Assembly: GCA_019828565.1 (NCBI GenBank)
Contig: JAHDYR010000014.1
Location: 186,001-250,000 of the forward strand
Length of the DNA stretch: 64,000 bases
Origin: Carpediemonas membranifera
Lineage: Eukaryota; Fornicata
Reading direction: 5' to 3'
Under the pieces are notes generated by a model that saw nothing but the letters and a program-made list of their open reading frames with translations, had not been told where the DNA came from and searched no databases. Position numbers and translations under genes: made by a program. This document shows, piece after piece, positions 27,371-36,758 of the stretch. Numbering within the stretch: position 1 is the first letter of the stretch; every line of letters starts with the position of its first letter.

Positions 27371-29060
27371 TTACTTCTGAACAAACGAAGGCTCCTTTAG
27401 GCCGTTCTGCTGGCAGAAATTTGCCAGGTGGTCTTTAAGAAGCTCCATCAGTTTCATACGGTCAGTTTCGGTGTCAAGGAGGTTGTTGGCCTTGATCATG
27501 CCATCGACATCGGGCTTCCAGTGCGTCCGACAGCACGTTGAGACCTGGCACTGGGGTTTGGGAGTGTTGAGGCAGACATTAGCACCAGTGATATCCTCGC
27601 TGGGGTTTTTGTCCGAGAAGTCTTCATGGTGAATCGCCCAAAACCAGATAACCAGGGCATTGGCGGGGGAGATTAGTTTGATCCCAGCCTTGTTACGGTC
27701 CTTGTGGCGGGAGAGATGAATGAGCTTGCAACTATTCGTTTTGCAGTCCGAATCATGCCAACACAGCTCTCGAGTGCCCGAATCATGGGATTTTTGGGTC
27801 GACTGCAACGATTCCAGGGACCTTATCAATCGTGAGAAGGCCTCGGATGACATGTAAGTTCTTCTTCGTGATCTTCAGCGGCTTTGGCTCGGGGTGGGTG
27901 CGGGTCGGCGAGGCCGGGGTGCTTTGGGGTGCAAACACTCTTTTTGCGGCTGGGAAGCTGGGCATATGGGGTGTCAAGACGTCAGCTGGCTCGACATGGT
28001 CGGGATTAGTGGCGGCAGGGGTGGGCTCATCGGAGCGAGTTTCAACGTTGGTGGGGGTCTGCGGGCGTGGGGGCGACTCGGCATTGCGGGTAGGGGGCGG
28101 CGCACAGCTAGGGGAAGCAGGGGCTGCCTTGGCGAGTGGCATATAGCTGATGTAGTTGACGACAGCGGCAGCGGCGTTCTGTTCCTCTGGCGTCGGGTCA
28201 TCCTTGAGGCGGTCGACCAGACTTGAAAGTCGACCCATCCATCCTTCAATGAGACCGACGGTCATGTCGAGAGCGATCTGATCTGAACTACCCTTGACCA
28301 GCTCCCTGATCAACTTCGTCACCACGGCCGACGACTTCCCAGCCTGCTTGTACTCCTCGATGAAGGCTAAATGGCCTCTCAGCTCGTCTACGTTGCCCTG
28401 CACTTCACGATACTCGTCGCCAAATACACCCTCGGCGAACGGTCTGAGAAGACGGATACCATCATTGATCTGGCCGATGACGTCGGAGAGGGAAATGGAA
28501 GAGGGGTTATCTGTAACCTTCTGATTCTTCAAATGCCCGCCATGACTGGCGATATTACGAAGATCCCTGACGCGCTTCTCACTCTCGCGCAGACTGTTCA
28601 AGTGCCTGTGATCGTTGTCATCGTTCTCACACTCTCGTCTGTTCCAGTCATTCCACTTGACCACAAAGCCATAGGACGGATGGGCAGACGCGAATAGGAG
28701 CTTGCTGAGGTCCGAGTTGTCTACATGCTCAAGAAACTGGTCCGCAGCGTTACATATCGTTCTTTCGTGTTCTAAATGAGCTTTCCTTGCATTGCCAGAG
28801 AGAATAGGGAACTCTAAGGACTCACTAGCCTTCTTGAGCTCAAAGCGAGTGCTAATGACTCTGCAGAAGCCTTTTTGTGATGGCGTCGTTGCAGCGCCGG
28901 AGTAAATCGAGATTATGGATTCGCATAGGCTGCAGAAGATACTCACTTCGCTCTCCATCAGACGGAATGATCCTTGGGCCTCCAAATGTTGTTGTTCCAG
29001 ACATGCTTTTTGCGTTTTCTTTTTCGGGCAAACCACGCGAGATGTGAGATGCAAAATCAT
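27371..29060 (-). pseudogene. HEPN-like / CCCH protein, tandem copy B, split by frameshift
   Basis: Same gene as copy A. One extra T at about 27789 shifts the frame just before the CCCH fingers, dividing it into a HEPN-bearing part (27783-29060) and a finger-bearing part (27371-27853). It also carries the five-T run near the start. Either a decayed copy or a homopolymer sequencing error; the rest of the sequence matches copy A. Confidence 0.75.
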
Positions 29061-29242
29061 TCTCAGCGTTAGTCACTAAGCAGTAGTCACTTGACTACCC
29101 GGAAGAGAACGCACCCCACCAGCCGCATTGTATGACTGGGGGATCCTGTTGAACAAACACTGGCTGTGGCTTGTGGGGCAGACAACTACACCATCAGGCA
29201 GCCTTAACCAGATCCACCGGGTACGTCATCTAACCTGCATTC

Positions 29243-29506
29243 TTGATGGCTCTCGACGACCATCGATGCGTTCCGAGCCGTCTGTTGCATTGGCAGAAAT
29301 GTGCGGATGGCAATCCCGCCCAAGGTCTAATAATGTCTTTCATGACGCCTGATACGAACCCAGGCTTCGCTCAGGGTTACAGCGGGCTACATCCTGTGGC
29401 GTTCTCGTTCCACGGAAGACGTCAGAAGCTCTTCATTCAGCCGCACCTCGATCCCGCGTCTTCCAACACATCATTTGGCTAATCGCCCACATTCGTCTTC
29501 TGACGG
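29243..29506 (+). pseudogene. Decayed Fanzor/TnpB-like fragment, unit 2
   Basis: Copy of the relic at 26427-26690, carried along by the tandem duplication. Confidence 0.6.
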
Positions 29507-29706
29507 ATGGCATTGGACGGCGTTACCCGCACGCACCAGAAACTGGATCGCAGTGTTACGTATTGTTCTTTCAGCCCAAGATGAGCTTTCTCTGCATAAA
29601 CAGAGAGAATTGGAAACATAAAGGACTAATGGCCCTTCTTGAGCTCAAAGCGAGCGCTAATGATTCTGCAGAGCCATCATTTTGAAGCGAGCAGTTTAAT
29701 GCAATT

Positions 29707-30140
29707 TTAGAGCTCGGCGAGCTGGGAAGGATAACGGGCCATCCAGGAGATCGCCGCCTTCAGCTCACGCGTGCAGCAAAATTCGCCGATCCGATGGGTG
29801 TGTTGTTCGTGGCCAGCACCAAGGCCGAGCATGGGAGGGTGCCAGAAGCCTGCGGCATCGAGCTGCCAGCCCTTCGCCTTCATGATGGCGGTGTCGGCAT
29901 CAGAGCACTCGTCAGCCTTGCGGTAGCAGCCAACGCCGTCGGTGGAGAAGATCCAGCGGCCGACATAGGGCTCGCGTTTGAGGAGGGGTTGGCGGTGATG
30001 TCCTCGTCGGTGATGGTCTTGGCAGTGCCCTTCATTCCTCTTCTTCGCAGGCAACGAGGATCCTCCTCGGCGACAGACTTGGAATGAGCACGAGAATTCC
30101 AGGACCGATCCCCCGAGACGATATCAGCAGCCTTGGACAT
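29707..30140 (-). pseudogene. Truncated M20 hydrolase 3' end, copy 3, frameshifted
   Basis: Same chimeric structure, but one G is missing from a G-run near 29990, so the leader starting at 30140 no longer reads in frame into the hydrolase segment. Loss of frame without wider divergence suggests no coding constraint, or a sequencing error in the run. Confidence 0.8.
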
Positions 30141-30185
30141 GCGCTGGTCGGGTTGACACCCAACCTGTATCTCACACTTTCAGAT

Positions 30186-31816
30186 TTACTTCTGAACAAA
30201 CGAAGGCTCCTTTAGGCCGTTCTGCTGGCAGAAATTTGCCAGGTGGTCTTTAAGAAGCTCCATCAGTTTCATACGGTCAGTTTCGGTGTCAAGGAGGTTG
30301 TTGGCCTTGATCATGCCATCGACATCGGGCTTCCAGTGCGTCCGACAGCACGTTGAGACCTGGCACTGGGGTTTGGGAGTGTTGAGGCAGACATTAGCAC
30401 CAGTGATATCCTCGCTGGGGTTTTTGTCCGAGAAGTCTTCATGGTGAATCGCCCAAAACCAGATAACCAGGGCATTGGCGGGGAGATTAGTTTGATCCCA
30501 GCCTTGTTACGGTCCTTGTGGCGGGAGAGATGAATGAGCTTGCAACTATTCGTTTTGCAGTCCGAATCATGCCAACACAGCTCTCGAGTGCCCGAATCAT
30601 GGGATTTTGGGTCGACTGCAACGATTCCAGGGACCTTATCAATCGTGAGAAGGCCTCGGATGACATGTAAGTTCTTCTTCGTGATCTTCAGCGGCTTTGG
30701 CTCGGGGTGGGTGCGGGTCGGCGAGGCCGGGGTGCTTTGGGGTGCAAACACTCTTTTTGCGGCTGGGAAGCTGGGCATATGGGGTGTCAAGACGTCAGCT
30801 GGCTCGACATGGTCGGGATTAGTGGCGGCAGGGGTGGGCTCATCGGAGCGAGTTTCAACGTTGGTGGGGGTCTGCGGGCGTGGGGGCGACTCGGCATTGC
30901 GGGTAGGGGGCGGCGCACAGCTAGGGGAAGCAGGGGCTGCCTTGGTGAGTGGCATATAGCTGATGTAGTTGACGACAGCGGCAGCGGCGTTCTGTTCCTC
31001 TGGCGTCGGGTCATCCTTGAGGCGGTCGACCAGACTTGAAAGTCGACCCATCCATCCTTCAATGAGACCGACGGTCATGTCGAGAGCGATCTGATCTGAA
31101 CTACCCTTGACCAGCTCCCTGATCAACTTCGTCACCACGGCCGACGACTTCCCAGCCTGCTTGTACTCCTCGATGAAGGCTAAATGGCCTCTCAGCTCGT
31201 CTACGTTGCCCTGCACTTCACGATACTCGTCGCCAAATACACCCTCGGCGAACGGTCTGAGAAGACGGATACCATCATTGATCTGGCCGATGACGTCGGA
31301 GAGGGAAATGGAAGAGGGGTTATCTGTAACCTTCTGATTCTTCAAATGCCCGCCATGACTGGCGATATTACGAAGATCCCTGACGCGCTTCTCACTCTCG
31401 CGCAGACTGTTCAAGTGCCTGTGATCGTTGTCATCGTTCTCACACTCTCGTCTGTTCCAGTCATTCCACTTGACCACAAAGCCATAGGACGGATGGGCAG
31501 ACGCGAATAGGAGCTTGCTGAGGTCCGAGTTGTCTACATGCTCAAGAAACTGGTCCGCAGCGTTACATATCGTTCTTTCGTGTTCTAAATGAGCTTTCCT
31601 TGCATTGCCAGAGAGAATAGGGAACTCTAAGGACTCACTAGCCTTCTTGAGCTCAAAGCGAGTGCTAATGACTCTGCAGAAGCCTTTTGTGATGGCGTCG
31701 TTGCAGCGCCGGAGTAAATCGAGATTATGGATTCGCATAGGCTGCAGAAGATACTCACTTCGCTCTCCATCAGACGGAATGATCCTTGGGCCTCCAAATG
31801 TTGTTGTTCCAGACAT
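30186..31816 (-). pseudogene. HEPN-like / CCCH protein, tandem copy C, alternative N-terminus, frameshifted C-terminus
   Basis: This copy has four Ts near 31685, so an ATG at 31816 reads MSGTTTFGGPRIIPSDGERS and on through a leucine-rich helical segment straight into the HEPN-like region. That N-terminus looks more protein-like than the one in copies A and B. One G is missing near 30480, after the first CCCH finger, so the second finger region and normal C-terminus are lost and translation ends at 30311. No single copy is therefore intact if the four-T version is correct. Confidence 0.7.
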
Positions 31817-32054
31817 GCTTTTTGCGTTTTCTTTTTCGGGCAAACCACGCGAGATGTGAGATGCAAAATCATTCTCAGCGTTAGTCACTAAGCAGTAGTC
31901 ACTTGACTACCCGGAAGAGAACGCACCCCACCAGCCGCATTGTATGACTGGGGGATCCTGTTGAACAAACACTGGCTGTGGCTTGTGGGGCAGACAACTA
32001 CACCATCAGGCAGCCTTAACCAGATCCACCGGGTACGTCATCTAACCTGCATTC

Positions 32055-32318
32055 TTGATGGCTCTCGACGACCATCGATGCGTTCCGAGCCGTCTGTTGC
32101 ATTGGCAGAAATGTGCGGATGGCAATCCCGCCCAAGGTCTAATAATGTCTTTCATGACGCCTGATACGAACCCAGGCTTCGCTCAGGGTTACAGCGGGCT
32201 ACATCCTGTGGCGTTCTCGTTCCACGGAAGACGTCAGAAGCTCTTCATTCAGCCGCACCTCGATCCCGCGTCTTCCAACACATCATTTGGCTAATCGCCC
32301 ACATTCGTCTTCTGACGG
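32055..32318 (+). pseudogene. Decayed Fanzor/TnpB-like fragment, unit 3
   Basis: Copy of the relic at 26427-26690, carried along by the tandem duplication. Confidence 0.6.
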
Positions 32319-32415
32319 ATGGCATTGGACGGCGTTACCCGCACGCACCAGAAACTGGATCGCAGTGTTACGTATTGTTCTTTCAGCCCAAGATGAGCTT
32401 TCTCTGCATAAACAG

Positions 32416-32840
32416 AGAGAATTGGAAACATAAAGGACTAATGGCCCTTCTTGAGCTCAAAGCGAGCGCTAATGATTCTGCAGAGCCATCATTTTGAAGC
32501 GAGCAGTTTAATGCAATTTTAGAGCTCGGCGAGCTGGGAAGGATAACGGGCCATCCAGGAGATCGCCGCCTTCAGCTCACGCGTGCAGCAAAATTCGCCG
32601 ATCCGATGGGTGTGTTGTTCGTGGCCAGCACCAAGGCCGAGCATGGGAGGGTGCCAGAAGCCTGCGGCATCGAGCTGCCAGCCCTTCGCCTTCATGATGG
32701 CGGTGTCGGCATCAGAGCACTCGTCAGCCTTGCGGTAGCAGCCAACGCCGTCGGTGGAGAAGATCCAGCGGCCGACATAGGGCTCGCGTTTGAGGAGGGG
32801 GTTGGCGGTGATGTCCTCGTCGGTGATGGTCTTGGCAGTG
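32416..32840. repeat. Partial fourth unit merging into the intact M20 gene
   Basis: Identity with the units holds from 32416 to about 32840. Beyond that the sequence continues into the complete hydrolase gene, while the units continue into a different tail. Position 32840 therefore marks the amplification breakpoint and the parental end of the array. Confidence 0.9.
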
Positions 32841-34054
32841 ACCTTCTCGTAGGTCTTGACGGCAGCCTGGATGGTGGGGTGCTCCTCAGGGGTCTCCCAG
32901 CAGAGGTAGACGGCGTCGTTGTTGGGGTAGTAGCCGGTCCAAGACGCGTTGTTGTAGCGGGGGATCGAGACCTTCACGGTCAGGCCAGCCTTGCGGGCCT
33001 CAGCGATGACGGGGAGCTCCTCGATGATAGAGACGCATTGAGCGGGGTCCTCGCCGTAGGTGATGCGGCGATCGAAGCGGAACACGAACTGCTCGGGGAC
33101 GGCGCAGTCAGAGGGAGAGTCGAGGGTGGCCCAGGAGGCGGTGCGGGTGCCGCGGCCAAGGAAGTCGTGGTCCTTGATGCCGACGCCGTTCTCGACCTGC
33201 TCGGTGCAGGCGACGAGGATCTTGGCGCCCCACTCGAGGGGGTTGAGGCCACGGTCGGGCATGGAGCCGTGGCAGGAGCGGCCGATAACGGACACCTCGA
33301 TCTGCATACGGCCACGCTGGCCACGGTAGATGCCGCAGGCGGAGCGGGTGTAGTCGCCAGTGCCCTCGGTGAAGATGTAAGCATCGGGGTACATCTCGAC
33401 GGGGGCGTTGGGGAGAACGTGCTTGTGGACGTACATAGGGCCAGCGCCGTCGTTGTCCTCCTCAGCGGCAGTGCCGTAAGAGCGGATGATGACACCCTTG
33501 AGGGCACCCATGGAGCGGAGCTCGATCATGATCTTGGTGGCAATGATCTGAGAGATGACGCCAGCAAGCTGGTCGGCACTGCCACGGCCGAAGATAAGGT
33601 TGTTCCATTCCTCCTTAGGGGGGACGTAGCCGAGGGTCTCCTTGAGGGCCTCGATGGAAACTTCATCGGGGTTGGTGACGCCGTTGAAGCAATCGACACC
33701 CTTGCCGAGCTTGTTGTGCCACTCAGAACGGAGGGCCTTGACAGTGTCGCAGTGACCGTCGAAGTAGACGACCTTCTTCTGCTCCTTGGGGGTCTTGTCC
33801 TCGGGGTCCTCAACGTACCAGACAATGTTGCCGTACTCGTCGAAGAAGACATCCTCGGGCTTGAAAACAGCACCGTGCTTGATGATGGACTCCTTGAGGT
33901 ACTCCATGCGGGGGCCCTCGTGGTTGGACTCGCCGCAGAAGGGGTCAGTGTCCATGTGGTCGGCAGGGAGACGGATAGCTTCCTTGAGGATCTCAGAAGC
34001 AAGGGGGAGGTACTTGGTAGCAAGTTCGCTAATCTTCAGCTCAAGCTCAGACAT
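32519..34054 (-). CDS. M20-family metallohydrolase, YgeY-like (intact)
   Basis: A 511-residue protein of the M20 peptidase/deacetylase family, closest in character to the bacterial YgeY group linked to selenium or purine metabolism clusters. Metal and catalytic motifs are in place: FDGHCDTV near residue 100, GRGSADQLAG near 155, and AAEEDNDGAG near 198 with the Glu-Glu pair. CHGSMPDRGLNPLEWGAK is in the dimer domain, and GHEQHTHRIGEF near 480 supplies the last His. The substrate is unknown. Codon use is strongly C/G-ending and the antisense strand is open for 485 codons as a by-product. Phylogeny is probably bacterial (transfer inferred). Its last ~107 codons founded the truncated copies to the left. 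Confidence 0.9.
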   Translation of the reverse strand: MSELELKISELATKYLPLASEILKEAIRLPADHMDTDPFCGESNHEGPRMEYLKESIIKHGAVFKPEDVFFDEYGNIVWYVEDPEDKTPKEQKKVVYFDGHCDTVKALRSEWHNKLGKGVDCFNGVTNPDEVSIEALKETLGYVPPKEEWNNLIFGRGSADQLAGVISQIIATKIMIELRSMGALKGVIIRSYGTAAEEDNDGAGPMYVHKHVLPNAPVEMYPDAYIFTEGTGDYTRSACGIYRGQRGRMQIEVSVIGRSCHGSMPDRGLNPLEWGAKILVACTEQVENGVGIKDHDFLGRGTRTASWATLDSPSDCAVPEQFVFRFDRRITYGEDPAQCVSIIEELPVIAEARKAGLTVKVSIPRYNNASWTGYYPNNDAVYLCWETPEEHPTIQAAVKTYEKVTAKTITDEDITANPLLKREPYVGRWIFSTDGVGCYRKADECSDADTAIMKAKGWQLDAAGFWHPPMLGLGAGHEQHTHRIGEFCCTRELKAAISWMARYPSQLAEL

Positions 34055-34198
34055 TTTGGGTGAAGCAAAGTGGCTGGTCTTCAGTTGTCAACGATTCGGG
34101 GCGACAATCGCGAATGCAATCAGCGCTCGCGGAGGAGCAATAGCCTGCAAGCGCGGGCGGGGGGATTCAAGCCGCGCGCCTTTTCAAGATTCTACGAG

Positions 34199-34212
34199 AG
34201 ATTTGCAAATCT
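34199..34212. promoter_or_regulatory. 14-bp perfect palindrome AGATTTGCAAATCT upstream of M20 gene
   Basis: Lies 145 bp upstream of the M20 start on the minus strand, in the gap before the NAK kinase stop. It is the same half-site (AGATTTG) as the palindrome before the sensor gene at 17427-17442, with two fewer central bases. Confidence 0.5.
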
Positions 34213-34312
34213 TGAACTGACCGCCCAATCTTATCCTTCTAACATCACGCAGCCGGAACGCAACCGGAAATCAGGAAAATCGGGTTTTAATCAAGCAGCG
34301 AGACCAGCCTCG

Positions 34313-36496
34313 TCAGTTGGCATGACTGAGGCGGCCAATCGTTGCCCAGTCGAGGTCTTCCGGCAAATGGAGGACAGGCACAAGTTCCCGCACGTGGGCA
34401 AGGTCTGGCCGACTTGGGAGATCGGCCATCGACTCGACTAGAGTCTTGTAAGCATGCCGGACACTGCAGGAAATGACAGCCTGAACGTTATCGTCAGAAG
34501 AAATGTAAACACGGTAAAGGAGGTGGAGGGCGGGCCAGAGCTCAAGAACCGAGGGAAACATCGACCCAGCCACGATAGAAGGCTCGGTGCGGCATGCGCC
34601 CTGCTGCGATGCTCTCATAGCAAGGGTCAGGTGGCCGGACAGGGCGTTGAAGAGCTCAGCCACCAAGGCGGCGGTCTCGGGGAGTCCGAGGTTGTACAGA
34701 GCGTCCTTCCCGGGCTTGATGGCGAGCGTGGGGGAGAGGAATGAGAGCTGTGCGTGGGCCCGCAGCTTTGTGCTGAAATACGTCAGCTGCCGAGCAATGA
34801 GAGCCGAGTCGTGCGGCATCTCGCTGCGGAGGCTGACCCAAGAGGAGAGGAGGGATCTGAATGTGTCAAGGTTGGATATGCAGTGTGTCAGAGCGGACGG
34901 ATGCCCCGTCTGGACCACCCTCAGAAGAACTGTAAGGATCTTGGTGGCGACGTTCGGGTTGAGTGCGGGCCGTCTCATGAGCGCGTTGAAGATCTCAGCG
35001 AAGGACTTGTGTTCCCATGTGTAAATGGCCATGGCCCTAATATGTTTCGTCTTGACTGGCTCGCCCCTCACCCCGGTCGCCTTGGTCACCTCGACCTGTA
35101 TAGCGGACTTGGTCAGCGTTTGGACAGTCACAGGGTCACGTAGCGTGAACGACGGTAGCTTCTGGGTGATCAGGCGGGGCAGCTTCATGGCCGAGAAGGG
35201 CGCGGGTTTGGATGTTTGAATCGGGGTTGCATCGGCAGGGCTCGGCGTGGCTCCGGCAGACTCGAGCTTTGTATATGAAAAGAGTGACGTGAGTGACGAT
35301 GTTCGAGAGTGCAGCGGGGTCGGGTCGGCGCTTGGTTCTGTCTGAGCCTCACTTGGCTCGGGCTCGGGCTCATTTGCCTGGGCCATGGCGTTCAGGTCGC
35401 TCAAGATCTCTTCAAACGGGTCTGGTCGAGGCAGACTGCTCGTGGAGCTGGGTGCAGAGGTGTGACAGGAGTCCCGCAGGAACTGACCGAAGAGAACCTC
35501 GTCGACGGACACCTCAACCTGGGGCGGCTCATCCTGTTTGATCCAATCATTCCACGTCTGGTTGACGGGGTGTACCGCGCAGTGTGCCGCACACTGTCTG
35601 AGCACCGAGCTGGACACCGGGAGCAGGGCCTGGGCGATGGTGTACACGAGAGACATCAGCTGATGGATGTCGGGACGTTGGGTTGGGTCGACCACCAGAC
35701 ATGTTTTGATTAGCTCAATAATAGTGTCAGAGAAGGGGTGGCTCTCAGGGAAGGTGTATCGGCCCCCTACGATGGCCAGGGGCGAGGGGTTGTCGTCAAA
35801 GGGCGTCTTGAAGAAGCACAGCTTATAAAGGAGCACGCCGAGTGACCAAATGTCGGTCTTCTCGGTGATTGGCCAGCCCCGGTACAGATCGGCGAGCTCT
35901 GGCGCGCGGTAGACCATGGTCGTGTTGGCGCAGACCTCAGCATCGATGGATGCACGCAGCAGAGTATCCTTGGAGATATCGTGGTGCCGATCAAAGCAGG
36001 CAGACCCAAAGTCGGTCAGGAACACCTTCTCACCGTGCACAAGGATGTTCTCTGCCTTGATGTCCCGGTGTGCGGCCGGGGGATCAAGGGTGTGCATCGC
36101 GGCGATGGCGAGGACGACGGAAGCAAAGATCTCGATGACCATCTGTTCGGTAAAGAACTTCATGCCCGCGGATAGGCGGGTATTCATCACATCAACGACG
36201 GATCCGTCCTCGCTGTAAGCCATGAGGATGTTCCAAACTTCGTTGTCTCCGAGACGGCTGGATGAGTGAGAAATCATCTCTACCACGTTACTGCAGTCTT
36301 GAAGACGCTTGAGCAGGTAGATCTCCTTCTCTGCGATTTCAACAGAGCGCGGGTCGCTGCAAATCATCTGCTTGAGTGCGAATTGCTGGTTGGTGCGCAC
36401 GTCACGGACAAGAAATACGTACGAAAAGCCGCCTTCCCCTATCTGTTTGACAATCCTGTACGTGCCCGACGGCAAGACGATCTTCTTCGAGCGCAT
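34313..36496 (-). CDS. NAK-family Ser/Thr kinase fused to an ANTH-like domain
   Basis: A 727-residue protein. Residues about 10-300 form a protein kinase: GEGGFSYVF P-loop, ALKQM lysine, AHRDIKAENIL catalytic loop, LTDFGSAC, and YRAPELADLY with DIWSLG. The GEGGFS(Y/F)V loop, FGS and APE-L-DLY pattern mark the NAK (AAK1/GAK/Prk1) family, which phosphorylates clathrin adaptors. Residues about 330-460 are disordered and contain acidic DPF-like motifs (DPFEEIL). Residues about 463-720 resemble an ANTH domain (VTKATGVRGEPVKTKHIRAM, then ALNPNVATKILTVLLRVVQTG), which binds phosphoinositides and clathrin coats. The product probably acts in endocytosis. Joining both in one chain is unusual. Confidence 0.85.
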   Translation of the reverse strand: MRSKKIVLPSGTYRIVKQIGEGGFSYVFLVRDVRTNQQFALKQMICSDPRSVEIAEKEIYLLKRLQDCSNVVEMISHSSSRLGDNEVWNILMAYSEDGSVVDVMNTRLSAGMKFFTEQMVIEIFASVVLAIAAMHTLDPPAAHRDIKAENILVHGEKVFLTDFGSACFDRHHDISKDTLLRASIDAEVCANTTMVYRAPELADLYRGWPITEKTDIWSLGVLLYKLCFFKTPFDDNPSPLAIVGGRYTFPESHPFSDTIIELIKTCLVVDPTQRPDIHQLMSLVYTIAQALLPVSSSVLRQCAAHCAVHPVNQTWNDWIKQDEPPQVEVSVDEVLFGQFLRDSCHTSAPSSTSSLPRPDPFEEILSDLNAMAQANEPEPEPSEAQTEPSADPTPLHSRTSSLTSLFSYTKLESAGATPSPADATPIQTSKPAPFSAMKLPRLITQKLPSFTLRDPVTVQTLTKSAIQVEVTKATGVRGEPVKTKHIRAMAIYTWEHKSFAEIFNALMRRPALNPNVATKILTVLLRVVQTGHPSALTHCISNLDTFRSLLSSWVSLRSEMPHDSALIARQLTYFSTKLRAHAQLSFLSPTLAIKPGKDALYNLGLPETAALVAELFNALSGHLTLAMRASQQGACRTEPSIVAGSMFPSVLELWPALHLLYRVYISSDDNVQAVISCSVRHAYKTLVESMADLPSRPDLAHVRELVPVLHLPEDLDWATIGRLSHAN

Positions 36497-36758
36497 CTTG
36501 CGATCAGGCGGTCCAGAGTATTAAACTGCGGCTAACTGAGAGTGCCCAGGTCGTGTGCGTGGTATGGCACGAGACCAGCGTAGTTGTGGGAGTTGTGGGT
36601 CTAGAAGAGCATGACAGGCACATGTGTGAGATACTATCCACACACTATCCTTTGACTTCACAAAGATCAAGCACCAGGCTTCCATCTCATCAATGCCAGA
36701 CAACACGCTGTAACCTTATAATTTAGCCCTTATTGTGGCAATAACCCGTGGTCATGCA

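Larger units (their letters stand above)
26788..29603. repeat. Tandem unit 2 of 3 (about 2816 bp)
   Basis: Nearly identical to unit 1. Noted differences include one base at 27127 (cGgtgg for cGatgg, Gly for Asp in the hydrolase fragment) and an extra T in a T-run at 27789-27793. Confidence 0.95.
29604..32415. repeat. Tandem unit 3 of 3 (about 2812 bp)
   Basis: Nearly identical to units 1 and 2. Noted differences: one G fewer near 29990, one G fewer near 30480, one T fewer near 31685 and a C-to-T change near 30945 (Ala to Thr). Confidence 0.95.

Noticed and set aside
23973-32415. Tandem array considered as CRISPR or satellite DNA
   Set aside because: Units are 2.8 kb, contain coding sequence and no spacers, so neither description fits.
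23973-32840. Array considered as an LTR retroelement or insertion sequence
   Set aside because: No long terminal repeats, target-site duplications, reverse transcriptase or integrase frames are visible; only nuclease-like debris is present.
32606-34063. 485-codon open frame antisense to the M20 hydrolase
   Set aside because: It is the shadow of strongly biased codons on the minus strand. The translation is low-complexity Val/Gly/Leu/Asp with no motif, while the minus frame has full M20 motifs.
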